A DNA stretch of 64,000 bases, from contig NC_085137.1 in NCBI RefSeq assembly GCF_035046485.1, forward strand, positions 340,990,505 to 341,054,504. Reading direction: 5' to 3'. Under the pieces are notes generated by a model. The model did no database searches, was not told the DNA's origin, and saw only the letters and a program-made list of their open reading frames with translations. A program made the translations under genes and the position numbers. Position 1 is the first letter of the stretch; each line of letters starts with the position of its first letter. This DNA is from Aedes albopictus. Its lineage: Eukaryota > Arthropoda > Insecta > Diptera > Culicidae. This document shows, in pieces, positions 52,381 through 62,860 of the stretch.

Positions 52381-53965
52381 TGCTGGAGTACAGTTAAAGC
52401 AGCCATCAATGACGGAACCGAGAGCACTATCGGGTACGTGGAACGGGATCAACGGAACGAATGGTTCGACGAAGAGTGCAGAACGGTTTTGGAGGAGAAG
52501 AATGCAGCGAGGGCGGTAATGCTGCAGCAAGGGATCCGACAGAACGTGGAACGTCATAAACAGAAGCGAAAATAGCAGATCCGCCTCTTTCTGGAGAAAA
52601 AGCGCCGCCTGGCAGAAGCGGAGGGCGAAGAAATGGAACTGCTGTGCCGTTCCCAAGAAACACGGAAGTTCTATCAGAAGCTCAACGCTTCCCGCAACGT
52701 CTTTGTGCCGCGAGCAGATATATGCAGAGATAAGGACGGAGGCCTCTTGACGGACGGACGTGCACCTAAATGGCGTGGAGAACGTAGCCACGGGAGACCA
52801 CGGCAACGGAGGAAATGACGTCACCAATGCAGCGGAGGACGGAAATGAATCAATTCCCACGCTGAGGGAAGTTAAGCAGCTGGTAAGGATGGTATCGCAG
52901 CTGAACTCATCAGATGGGCCCAGAAAAGTTGACCAGCTGTCTGCATCGGGTGATAGTCAGGATCTGGGAAACCGAACAGCTACCGGAGGAGTGGAAGGAA
53001 GGGGTAATCTGTCCCATTTACAAGTAAGGCGACCATTGGAATGTAAGAACTTCAGGGCGATCACTATTTTGAATGCTGCCTACAAAGTGCTATCCCAGAT
53101 CATCTTCCGTCGTCTGTCACCTAAAACGAATGAGTTCGTGGGAAGTTATCAAGCCGGCTTCATCGACGGCCGGCCGACAACGGACCAGATCTTCACCGTA
53201 CGGCAAATTCTCCAGAAATGCCGTGAGTACCAGATCCCAACGCATCATCTGTTCATCGACTTCAAAGCGGCATACGACAGTATCGATCGCGCAGAGCTAT
53301 GGAGAATCATGAACGAAAACGGCTTTCCTGGGAAGCTGACTAGACTGATTAAGGCAACGATGGACGATGTGCAAAATTGCGTAAGGGTTTCGGGTGAACT
53401 AGCCAGTTCATTCGAATCTCGCCGGGGACTGCGATAAGGTGATGGACTCTCATGCCTACTCTTCAACATCGCTCTGGATGGTGTGATGCAACGAGCCGGG
53501 CTCAACAGCCGGGAAACGATTTTCACAAAATCCGGTCAATTTGTGTGCTTTGCGGACGACTTGGACATTATCGCCAGAACATTTGGAACGGTGACAGTGC
53601 TGTACACCCGCCTAAAACGTGGAACAGCAAAAGTCGGACTGATGAATGCCTCAAAAACAAAGTATGTACATGTTGGTAGGCGGAACCGAACACGACCGGA
53701 TCCGTGTGAGTAGTAATGTTACGATAGACGGAGATATTTTCGAGGTGGTGGAGGAATTCGTCTACCTCGGATCCTTACTGACGGCTGACAACAACGTGAG
53801 TCGAGAAATTCGGAGGCGCATCATCAGCGGAAGTCGGGCCTACTACGGGCGAGCATTATTGGGCGCGACCGAGGATGGAGAGCGGCAACCACAAACCGAG
53901 TATTTTGGCGTTCTATTGTTGATTATGTCTTGTCTTAAATGTGATGTTGAATAAATAAATGTATG
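52374..53965 (+). pseudogene. RTE-like element, RT part, 3' of the R1-like insertion
   Basis: This continues the element of 46330-46813. Read across an in-frame TAG (52573) and several frameshifts, it carries NEWFDEECRTVLEEKNAARA, a linker (ASRNVFVPRADICRD), then RT blocks: CKNFRAITILNAAYKVLSQI, SYQAGFIDGRPTTDQIF, LFIDFKAAYDSIDR, the catalytic CFADDLDIIA and FEVVEEFVYLGSLLTADNNV. After AYYGR an internal deletion joins directly to the C-terminal TEDGERQPQTEYFGVLLL and the 3' end TTGAATAAATAAATG at about 53950. It lacks the LQKKLRSKKIHPRTKC region that the 1531-2084 copy keeps. Not functional. Confidence 0.85.
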
Positions 53966-54109
53966 CCCAAGGCCTCGTACACGCCCATTGTACCTCCCAT
54001 TATTCTCACAGCGCTCCTCACCTTTTGAATTGACCGGATCATTAGCGAATACCAATATTGCACCCAGATAGTTTACACTTAACGAGAAAACTAAAACTGA
54101 AGTTCTTCT
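53966..54109. other. Unassigned spacer
   Basis: Short stretch without recognisable features. Confidence 0.4.
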
Positions 54110-54770
54110 GGATCCCTACTGGTATTTCTCCTGGATTCCTGGTATTCGTCTGGAAGTTTTTTTTACAGAGATCTTGAAGGATTTTTTTTCTAAGATTTCT
54201 TCCAGAGGTATTGCTCCCAAAGTACTTCGAGAAATTTCCCAGAGTTCCTTCTGCGTATCCTATAAGAAATTTTCGTTGGATATTTTCCAGGGCTTATCCT
54301 GAAATTTCTGTAGGAGTTTCTCACGAGATATTTTTTCATAGTTTCTCTTTAAATTATTATGCGCAGTTGCTTCCGGTGTTTGTCCTGGGATTTCTTTAGC
54401 CTAGTAGAACTAGTCTAGCTGCACATCATATTTTCTGTTTCACTTTATGAAAAGAGATGTGAGCGATTGAATGTAGATAAACAAAAATTCAATTCTTCTT
54501 GGGATTTCTCCCAGCGATTTTTGAGGGATATCTCCCAGTTTCTGTGGGGCAGTTTCTCCCAAAAAATCTTTCCGAATTTTGTTCAGAGAATCCTTGCTGT
54601 TCCTTGTGGAATTTCTTGCCGGGAGTTTTCACGACATATCTCTTGGGATACCCTACCAAATTCTATGTAAGAAATTCCTGGACAAATATCTGAATTAACC
54701 CTGGTTGAATCTCATCAGGAACTCCGGGAATAACTACTGGAGAAATTACGAGAGGAACGTGCTAGAAACT
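54110..54770. repeat. Degenerate TTCCTGGAATTTCTC-like array
   Basis: Diverged units of the same general motif as at 4975-5770 (TTCTCCTGGATTCCTGG, TTTCTCCCAGCGATTTTTG). Short frames at 54211-54399, 54467-54670 and 54499-54693 are repeat-encoded. Confidence 0.7.
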
Positions 54771-55345
54771 TGAAAACTAGTATATGTACACAGAATATTG
54801 TTTATTTGGCAAATTGAGAGATGAAATTGTGAAAAAATCGCGTTCTGATGGGATTCGAACCTGCAATTCCATATGTACATTTTTATTTTTGTGCATTTAA
54901 TGAGAGAATCTAGTTGGCGAGAACTGCCCAAGTAACAATCTTGATACTATTTGGTTTTATTTGTTTTTATGATAGTTTTATCAAAGCATTGCATAATTTA
55001 ATTGATCTTATAATAGTTTATGTTGAGCACTACTATTTTTCTTTTCTCTGTAGTTTTAAAACCTACTCCTAGAATATTTGCGAATCAGTGCAATAAAACC
55101 ACAAACTCAATAAAGAACTATAGATCTCGATGTCAGTTTTAAGAGCCTCTCGTAGTTATCTTCAATTATAAACCGTTCTTGAGCAATAGCAACTGTTCTC
55201 GGGTAAGAATAGTTTGGTAAGGGGAAAATAAATAAAATCTTTAGCATTAGATCTGGATTGACATTGATCTATTATCGAAGCCAAACAAGAACACCAGCCC
55301 GGGTGGTGCAGCACCAAACTCCTCCGGTTTCAGCATCCAGAAAAG
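54771..55345. other. Unassigned sequence with a tRNA B-box-like site
   Basis: Read on minus, 54862-54845 gives CAGGTTCGAATCCCATC, which fits a Pol III B box, but no matching A box is clear. Possibly a decayed SINE. Nothing else seen. Confidence 0.25.
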
Positions 55346-55353
55346 GTTGGTTT

Positions 55354-55867
55354 TAGAGATGGGCGAACCGTTCGCGAACGGTTCCGAAGAACTAGTTCTA
55401 AGGAAAGAATGAATGAACGGTCGTTCATTTTGAAAGAACGGTAGTTCTCCGCTCTCAAAAAAAAAAAAAAAAACGAGAAAATGAATGAACTACAAAACTG
55501 TTCCTTCAGTTTTCCCGATGAACGAATATTGGGTTCTGAGAGAGCAAATGTTGTAAATGATCTACCCAATCATTGCAAAATAGTGGTCCGATAACATATG
55601 CAACCGGTCGAAAAGCGGCAGTTGATAAATAATGTGTCAATGTACAGTATGGCAAATCCTATACATTTTTGTGAAGTTGGATTTACTTTGACTGCTGCTG
55701 GCCACATATCACGTTAATAACGCAGCAACGTACAAAAGTCAAACTTCGGTTCACAAAACAACCATACAAACTATTAAACGGAAGAACGGTTCGAAAGAAC
55801 TAGTTTTTTCTAAGGAACTGTTCAATTGAGAATGGTTCTTTTGAAAGAACTGTTTTGCCCATCTCTA
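55354..55867. mobile_element. 514-bp hAT-like MITE, GTTGGTTT duplication
   Basis: Ends TAGAGATGGGC and GCCCATCTCTA are flanked by the exact 8-bp repeat GTTGGTTT (55346-55353, 55868-55875). The arms are built of GAACGGTTC/AAAGAACTAGTT sub-motifs. An 8-bp duplication and AGAGATGGGC ends fit hAT. The minus frame 55330-55569 lies in it. Confidence 0.85.
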
Positions 55868-55875
55868 GTTGGTTT

Positions 55876-56287
55876 GATCAGCAGGACGTCGATTCCCATG
55901 CAATCGGTGATCCGATGAATTGACTGCATAAACACTTGACCGTTCTTATTTTTGCAAAAAATGGAAACGTTAAAAGTTTAATACATATCTTGCAACACAT
56001 ATACGATGAATTTAGCTTGGCAGTTGACAACCTTGCAACAGAACGGAAATATACCCAACCCAATTTGTGTTAGAAACTTATCCCGATTGTAATATTGTAT
56101 CATTATCCTTGTGTTTTTCCGACTCAATACAACTTATCCTCCAACCTCGCCTCCAATATAAAAGCTGCAGCAGCAACGAAAACAGATAATTTTATTATCG
56201 TTTTATTGTGTACTTGAAGAGCTCTAAGTAGAGACCAATTCGCCTAGAAGACATCTTGTGAAGTAGGGAATCGCGCCGCTTGGGCGG
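55876..56287. other. Unassigned sequence
   Basis: No gene or repeat that I can support. Confidence 0.35.
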
Positions 56288-56458
56288 TGGCTTCTATATT
56301 CGTCTGTTTTCCACTATAACTCAGTCAAATTTGAACCAATTGCCACAACTTTTGGAATGTGGTGAGATAGGTATAGTATCTACCCGTGTACAACATTTCA
56401 AGTCAATTGGTTCAAAATTGACTGAGTAAAAGTGGAAAACAGACGAATATAGAAGCCA
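56288..56458. mobile_element. 171-bp MITE, TGGCTTCTATATTCG ends
   Basis: TGGCTTCTATATTCGTCTGT pairs with ACAGACGAATATAGAAGCCA and pairing continues inward (TTTTCCACT with AGTGGAAAA, ACTCAGTCAA with TTGACTGAGT). No clear target duplication. Confidence 0.75.
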
Positions 56459-56489
56459 TTGTCCATGTGGCGCGATAACCCTATAACAG

Positions 56490-57070
56490 AACTTTTAAAT
56501 CAACTCTCCAAGACTATCATAGGATGGGATTTCAAGGGTTTCAAGACATTTCAGGTGCGTTTCACGGGTTTCCCAGGTAACGCGTAAGAGACCCTCCGAC
56601 ACCCCTGAAAAAGCCTCCACAACGCCTCTGAATTTCGCCAAACTTGCTCTGATGCTTCCTAAAATGGCTCCAAAATCCCGCTGAAACCCCGTTGGACTCC
56701 TTGTAACGCACATAAGGCCCCCGAAGCCTCAGAAAACGCCACCGTAACGGCTTTGAAATTAGCCCAAAATACTCTGAAGCTCATTGACATGGCTCCAAAA
56801 TCCCCCTAAATCCCATGTAATGCACCCGAGACTTTCCAAGGCCCACGAAAACACTTCCATAACACCTCTGAAACCCGTCGATAATGCTCTGGAACTTCCT
56901 TAAATGACTCCGAAATCCTTCTAAAACTCCTTCACACCCCATGTAAAGGATGTGAAACCCTCCAATACCTTCGAAAATGCTAGCGTTACGCTTCTGAAAC
57001 CAGTTGAAAATTGTCTATAACTTCCTTAAATGGCCCCTTAAATCCCCTAAAATCCTCCCGAATTCCATGC
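56490..57070 (-). repeat. Degenerate CTGAAACCCC/CTCCAAAATCCC array
   Basis: Diverged units reading ACGCCTCTGAAATTCGCC and GGCTCCAAAATCCC, similar to the reverse-oriented arrays at 3471-4020 and 60570-60745. The frame 56495-56713 (minus) is repeat-encoded. Confidence 0.7.
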
Positions 57071-57140
57071 ACTGAATCAAAATTCAACCATCGTGCAACA
57101 ATGACAATGTCATAGCCTGCATTTGTTGTGACAATCCACC

Positions 57141-57829
57141 GGCCGAAGGCCATTAGGCCGAAGGTCATTAGGCCGAAGGCCATTAGGCCGAAGGTCATTA
57201 GGCCGAATGGTCATTAGGCCGAATGGTCACTAGGCCGAATGGTCATAAGGCCGAATGGTCATCAGGACGAATTGAAAATCAGCCGTTATGAGCCTGTAAA
57301 GAGATCTGTTGTTTTTACTTTTTCCAAAATTTTTTTGCCGAAAACTACTTTAACAATGAAATTAGAAAGAATAGCCTATGTTTTAAAGAAGGAAAAATTT
57401 ATGAATTGAATATCAGCAGTTTCTGCGCCAAAAACTATTTTAGCAATGATACTAGAAAGAACAGCCTATGTTTAAAAGAAGGAAAAATTCATGGGTAAAA
57501 TATCAGTAGATTCAGCATCAATAAAGTATCTTCGTGCCTGTCACACGATATACACATGCAAAATGATCATTTGCCGAGGAAGCTCTCAGTTAATAACTGT
57601 GGAAGTGTTCATAGAACACTAAGCTGAGAAGCAGGCTTTGTCTCAGTGGGGACGTAACGGCAAGAAGAAGACCCAATGATCATTCGGCCTGATGACCATT
57701 CGGCCTAATGACCATTCGGCCTAATGACCATTCGGCCTAATGAACATTCGGCCTAATGACCATTCGGCCTAATGACCTTCGGCCTAATGACCTTCGGCCT
57801 AATGACCTTCGGCCGAATGGCCTGACACC
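57141..57829. mobile_element. 689-bp element with GGCC-tandem arms, CAATCCACC duplication
   Basis: The left arm (57141-57280) is a tandem array of GGCCGAAGGTCATTA/GGCCGAATGGTCATTA units; the right arm (57667-57829) is the same array inverted (CGGCCTAATGACCATT). The whole is flanked by the 9-bp direct repeat CAATCCACC (57132-57140, 57830-57838). A 9-bp duplication suggests a Mutator-like source. Inside are two 80-bp direct repeats (57343-57420, 57430-57510) and a Feilai 3' fragment. Confidence 0.65.
57573..57671 (+). mobile_element. Feilai-like SINE, 3' fragment
   Basis: CTCAGTTAATAACTGTGGAA, then CATAGAACACTAAGCTGAGA and GGGGACGTAACGGCAAGAAG match the 3' third of the SINEs at 13309 and 43476. 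The tRNA-like head is missing. Confidence 0.75.
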
Positions 57830-57850
57830 CAATCCACCCAATGCGACATA

Positions 57851-58429
57851 CAGTATCGGACAATAAAAATGCACCAAAGCCGTTTTCCCATACAAACTAG
57901 TCAACTTTGGATTGCCATATCTCAGTTATGTCTCAACCGATTGTTTCCATTTTTCTGTAGCGAACTACAAAACATTTCAATTTTCAAAAACTATTGAAAA
58001 ACTTCAGTTATAACTATTGATACAAAAGTTACAGATAGGTTGAATTTTGACAATAAAAATGCACCAAGACAAAAAAATGCGTAGCCAAAAATGCTGAAGT
58101 AAAATCACTATGGTGTCTTCAGCAAATTTATTGGTCATCACACAAGAAACATATTTGCCGAAGACACCATAGTGATTTGACTTCAGCATTTTTGGCTACC
58201 CAATTTTTTGTCTTGGTGCATTTTTATTGTCAAAATTCAACCTATCTGTAACTTTTATATCAATAGTTATAACTGAAGTTTTTCAATAGTTTTTGAAAAT
58301 TGAAATGTTTTGTAGTTCGTCACAGAAAAATGAAAACAATCGGTTGAGACATAACTGAGGAATGGCAATCTGAAATTGACTAGTTTGTATGGGGAAATGG
58401 CTTTGGTGCATTTTTATTGTCCGATACTG
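57851..58429. mobile_element. 579-bp Tc1/mariner-type palindromic MITE, TA duplication
   Basis: CAGTATCGGACAATAAAAAT and ATTTTTATTGTCCGATACTG are the ends, flanked by TA (57849-57850, 58430-58431). The arms stay complementary over about 280 bp to a centre near 58140. CAGT ends and a TA duplication fit Tc1/mariner. The 61-codon minus frame at 58004-58189 lies in it. Confidence 0.85.
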
Positions 58430-58431
58430 TA

Positions 58432-60569
58432 GGTGTATCCAAGGATGTTTTCACTCAGTTCAAAACTCGATCAGTAACCACTCTTTCCCCACTCAATCAA
58501 CACCCACAGCAAAGAGCCTGGCATCACCTATACGTTTGAAAACTGGCACAGTAACTCAAAATCTGAATGAATACTGAGTGATCTTGCACTGCTGTCATTT
58601 AAACAAGTGTTCATCATCGCATGTATTTGTTATGAACTGATAGAATCGTCTCTGCCAATCGGTAGTTCATTATCACTTTCCGATCCGATTGCGCCTTTCA
58701 TGTTTTGTGTCTTGATCGAATCAATTTCTATCGCAGTCTGATAATTTTCGGAAGCTCAGTTTGCAGCTATTTGTCGACCGATTTTCAAAATAAAAACATT
58801 AATCAACTGGAAATACATACTGTATCTCATAATTGATCAGACAGACGCCGATTTTTAATCAAAATTGTCAACTATGGTTTGCTTTGATGAATTCAACTCA
58901 AATTTTGACACGGTACAGTACCGTGTAACTACGAATATGCTCAAAGAACAAAATGTTTTACTTTTTTCAGCGGTACCCCTTAGTATTGCATGAAGTTAGT
59001 ATTGCAGTAAAGTCATTTGAACAGTAACCGACAAATCGTTTCACTTATGTTTGCTTCTAGTCATCTTAAAACGATTTCAGTCAGCCAGAGCAACCATCTA
59101 ACAGGAAGCGATTCCTTGCCATTTGAAAAAAAAAATGTCACTTCAAATGACTAGCTGAGCACGGAGCACCAACATTCCACCACACTGAAAAATTATCGGA
59201 AGTCGGGTCAATTTTTAACGAATGCTGGGCCACTGCTGGACCCACATCGGATAACGGTTGGATCTGTGTTGGGTTTAACGTCATCAATGATGACGAAACC
59301 AGAACATATGCTTGCTAGCTGGGGCAATTAAATTATAAGGTATGTGCCGGTCGTCAGTCGTCGCCGTCGGAGAACCCTGACTGTTGCTTGGGTTGGTGTA
59401 AATTTGATGATCAGAGGCCAGTCAATTATCCTGATTCAATGAGAGTCTAATAAAGGTGAGGAAGAAGATACTTCGTGTGCGTGAGATCCGTGTCTGGTGC
59501 AAAACATATCACTACTACAAGCAAAGCGAGCTCCCATAAGAACGCGTGTCAAATAGTGACGTCACTATTTGTGTTTACATTTTTCTTTCCTTACTAATAC
59601 GTAGCCCTCTCTTCTTCTCCCCACCTCATTGATCCTGATTGTAAATGGAAAACGCTTGATTCGTTCGTGTGGAAAAGTGTACTTATTTATGATTTAGTAT
59701 TTGGCTTTTGGGACGCACTCGGGATTCGACTGGTTTCCAGGGACTTTTGGGGCCTTCCCCTGCTAATATATTAAGAGGACAATTAGAGGACAAATGGTGT
59801 ACTTGTATGAACATACAGTGAAAGTCTCTTATTTAAACGAACATTTTTCACGCCTTTCATTACATTATTGGAAATTCAACTGGTTGCACCTACACTATTG
59901 CAGAAATAGAGTGCTTTGGGTGCAACAGGAAGAAACGTGAAAAAATGCCTGTCGATTGCTGCCTAATGCTACATCAACAAGGACTTTTGGAAGAAACTGA
60001 TTCGATCATAATGAACGCACTCAGCAATCTTCTGCGAAAATTATCGCCAAGTGATTGAGCACCGCAATGTTTACAACCGACTTCGATCAATGCGTGAGAG
60101 AATCACGGCCTTGCTGCCCGACTGTCCATTCGGTTGGTGCGGCTGAATGAACTTAGCCATTAAACGTGTAAACTTGTTCATTTCCCGAGTGGCAGTGTAT
60201 GTATGCTGTACCAACACACCGATCGAAGCGGTTGTTTCAAACAGAGAGAAAATATCAGTTTCTCTCACTGATTCTCTCGGAACTCAACAACACTGGGTGT
60301 ATCCCAACTTGAAAAGAATACGGTAAAGATCGTACACCACGCGTTTATGTAGAGATGTTTCAACCTTGCATTGCTATTTTTGAGAAGTTACGTCGAGTGG
60401 TTAAGCACTGCAACGCTGTTGAAGATCTATTACCAAACAGTTTCGATTTTTGGTTAGTAATAATCGATTATTCACGAGTTAAAAAGTGCGCAACAAATTC
60501 AGCTTCCGTTTGGTCTCCAACAACCATTTTCGTGATCATGTCATTATCTGTTACCAGTTGGGATAAAGA
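58432..60569. other. Unassigned sequence
   Basis: No supported gene. The 65-codon minus frame at 60071-60268 and the 84-codon plus frame at 60355-60609 show no motif; the latter runs into the degenerate array. Confidence 0.4.
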
Positions 60570-60745
60570 ACTCCCCTGTAACCCCCTGAAACCTCTGATA
60601 GCACCCTGAAGTCCCTTGAAGCGCCCCTGAGAACCATAAAACCCCCTTCTGAAACCCCCGGGGACCTCTTTTAAATGCCCTGGAGATCTCCTGATACACC
60701 GCTGAAACTCCTTAAGACCCCTTGAAACGCCCCTATAACTTCTTA
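60570..60745 (-). repeat. Short degenerate CCCCTGAAACC array
   Basis: Units such as CCCCTGAAACCTCTG and CCCTTGAAGCGCCCCTG, the same family as 3471-4020. Confidence 0.65.
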
Positions 60746-60828
60746 TTTATGCGCCCCTGGTCACCGTTGCTAACGTCAATAATACATTTTTCTTATGCAA
60801 ATTACTGGTTCTGAGTAGCTCTTCCTCC

Positions 60829-60897
60829 TTTTATGCAGGGCATAGAAAAGATGAATAAATCAAAAAGGCATAAAAATAACCTGCATAAAAGGAGGTC
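60829..60897. repeat. Hairpin CCTCCTTTTATGCAGG
   Basis: CCTCCTTTTATGCAGG at 60829 pairs with CCTGCATAAAAGGAGG ending at 60897, with about 36 nt between. It could be a very short MITE. Confidence 0.65.
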
Positions 60898-62860
60898 TCA
60901 GTATTGTTTTCAATCGAAATTGTTAACATTCATCGTAAATTCTAGATAATAAGAGATTTAGTGCAAATCATTCCTTTCCTTCAAACATATGGCCATACTA
61001 GTGGCCATAGCTCTCAGCCGGGTTTGTTACCCAATCTTCCTGTAGCCTGAGATTCCTCGTACCCCGGAAAGTTCCACGCGGAGGATGCTGGATAAAAGGG
61101 GTAAAAACGAAGATCAGTAACTGTGTTCCAGTTAGGGATTACAGTTTGATCACTTTAATGTCCATTTTTAAATTTCCGAGTGGTGCCACAATGATCAGCA
61201 CAGTGCTTTATAATAATAACAACAAATGTACTTATGTCCTGTACATCTGCTCAGCATAGTAAATAATAAAAGACAATAATTTCATACACTACAACAAAAA
61301 ATCGCCTAAGAGAATCGTCCGGAGGGTCCCCGTACGGACAGTATTCACTGAAGCGCAAAAGCACTGAAACCTATCTTTGGATGCTGAATAAGCACTACTG
61401 CGTCCGGAAGCTAGAAAATTATTATAACGCCTACAGCAGGAAAATAGCTTGGCACAGCAATTACGTGAGCCCTCCAGTCGGATAGATGGAAATAAATATT
61501 GTGAACCTGCTGCTAGACCGACCGGAGACCGCGCAACGTGCAACGGTTGAAAGGCGGAGCAAGGTGCTAACCGAATGTCTGTCTGCTAGCACAAGTAGGA
61601 AATGCTCGCGTGTGATATCGGAAGCTGCCTTCCAGGGCTTTTGCTTGGCTCATCTTCCACAATCTACACTCGTTCCGGGGTGGAAATCTTCCTTCCATCG
61701 TCGTCAGCATACAATAGGCCGCCACCGTGCAGCATCCGCACACCTTTCTCTATATACAGGTCTCATAATCAGCTGCGGATCGTGTTTCGAATGGCGGAGA
61801 AGTCGTGCGGTCGTTGTCGCGCGTTAGCGTGAGCGAAAATAAACGGCAATTATCATTCTACGTCTTACACGTCGTTTACCTAAGACTATTAACATTAATA
61901 ACATCATAATAAAAATAATTTTCTCTTTGATAACCATTTTCATCTATTTTCATTTCTACATACGACGAGGCACCGGGTGTTGGGCGAATGGCAAAATCAA
62001 GGGCTACGTCGTCGATTCCATGCGATGGTTTTCAGGCAGATGAGATTTTTCATCCCTTTTTGGGGTGCTTTTCTGTACACATTTCCAGTGAGACTTTTCC
62101 CACCATCATCGCATCGTAACGGTACGCTAGTAAAGAAATATTGACATAGGTCCTACACTGTCTCTTTGGTGAGTTATGGAAATGAGCTTAATTTCGCAAC
62201 GTCCACATGGCTGATGGTAATTGCGTTGTTCGGTGGTTGTTGTTCCTCGGGAAAGTATTTAATTTTTTTTTCTTTTATGGAGATTGTTACCGAGGATGGT
62301 GCGGAGTTGTATCCGGTGTGTCATTTTAATGTGGCAATTAATTCACTCGTTGATGGAGATGAGGAAGGTTTTGAAGCTTTGAAATGCATTGTCCACTAGG
62401 CTGCGAACCAAGTCTGGCCATTCCTATTTAATCATTTTCGGTCCTTACTTCAATCCGTGCTTTAGATTCTTCAGTGGACGTGTTTGTTAATGTTAGATTC
62501 CATTCATCGTGGTCATCCGGATTCAACAGGGAGTGAACAGCACCTCTCGAAGACACTATCAATCGAATGATTTCAAATTCAATCATAATTCTAAATATTC
62601 AATTATGAACAACAAATAGAAGATTCTGTTTAGAAACTGGTATAACTGAGTATTTCAAATTGAAGCTCATTTATCGATAACCATAAAATTATTTCACATT
62701 ATTTGTCATAAAACTATTTAACTTACTTATATCAAAATTGCAGAAGTGAGCACAAATCTTTCTCTCATAAGTACCTGTAAGCATAATAAGGATGAAAGCA
62801 TTACAATTCCATCATAATTATATTCTCAAGCATGATGAACTGGAGTTCTCACCATTTTCA
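60898..62860. other. Unassigned sequence with a GC-richer stretch
   Basis: 61480-61830 is richer in GC and unique-looking, with frames open on both strands, but no domain or splice pattern decides it. 62166-62399 holds a 77-codon frame without an ATG start. I call no gene. Confidence 0.35.

Noticed and set aside
57141..57829. CRISPR-like array of regularly spaced GGCC repeats
   Set aside because: Units are directly adjacent without unique spacers, and the array is inverted at the other end: transposon arms in a eukaryotic genome.
59340..59600. Possible LTR around an AATAAAG signal
   Set aside because: No second copy, no TG...CA borders and no target duplication found in the window.
61289..61832. 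Frames of 76-113 codons on both strands in a GC-richer stretch
   Set aside because: Mutually overlapping, without motifs; no way to choose one.
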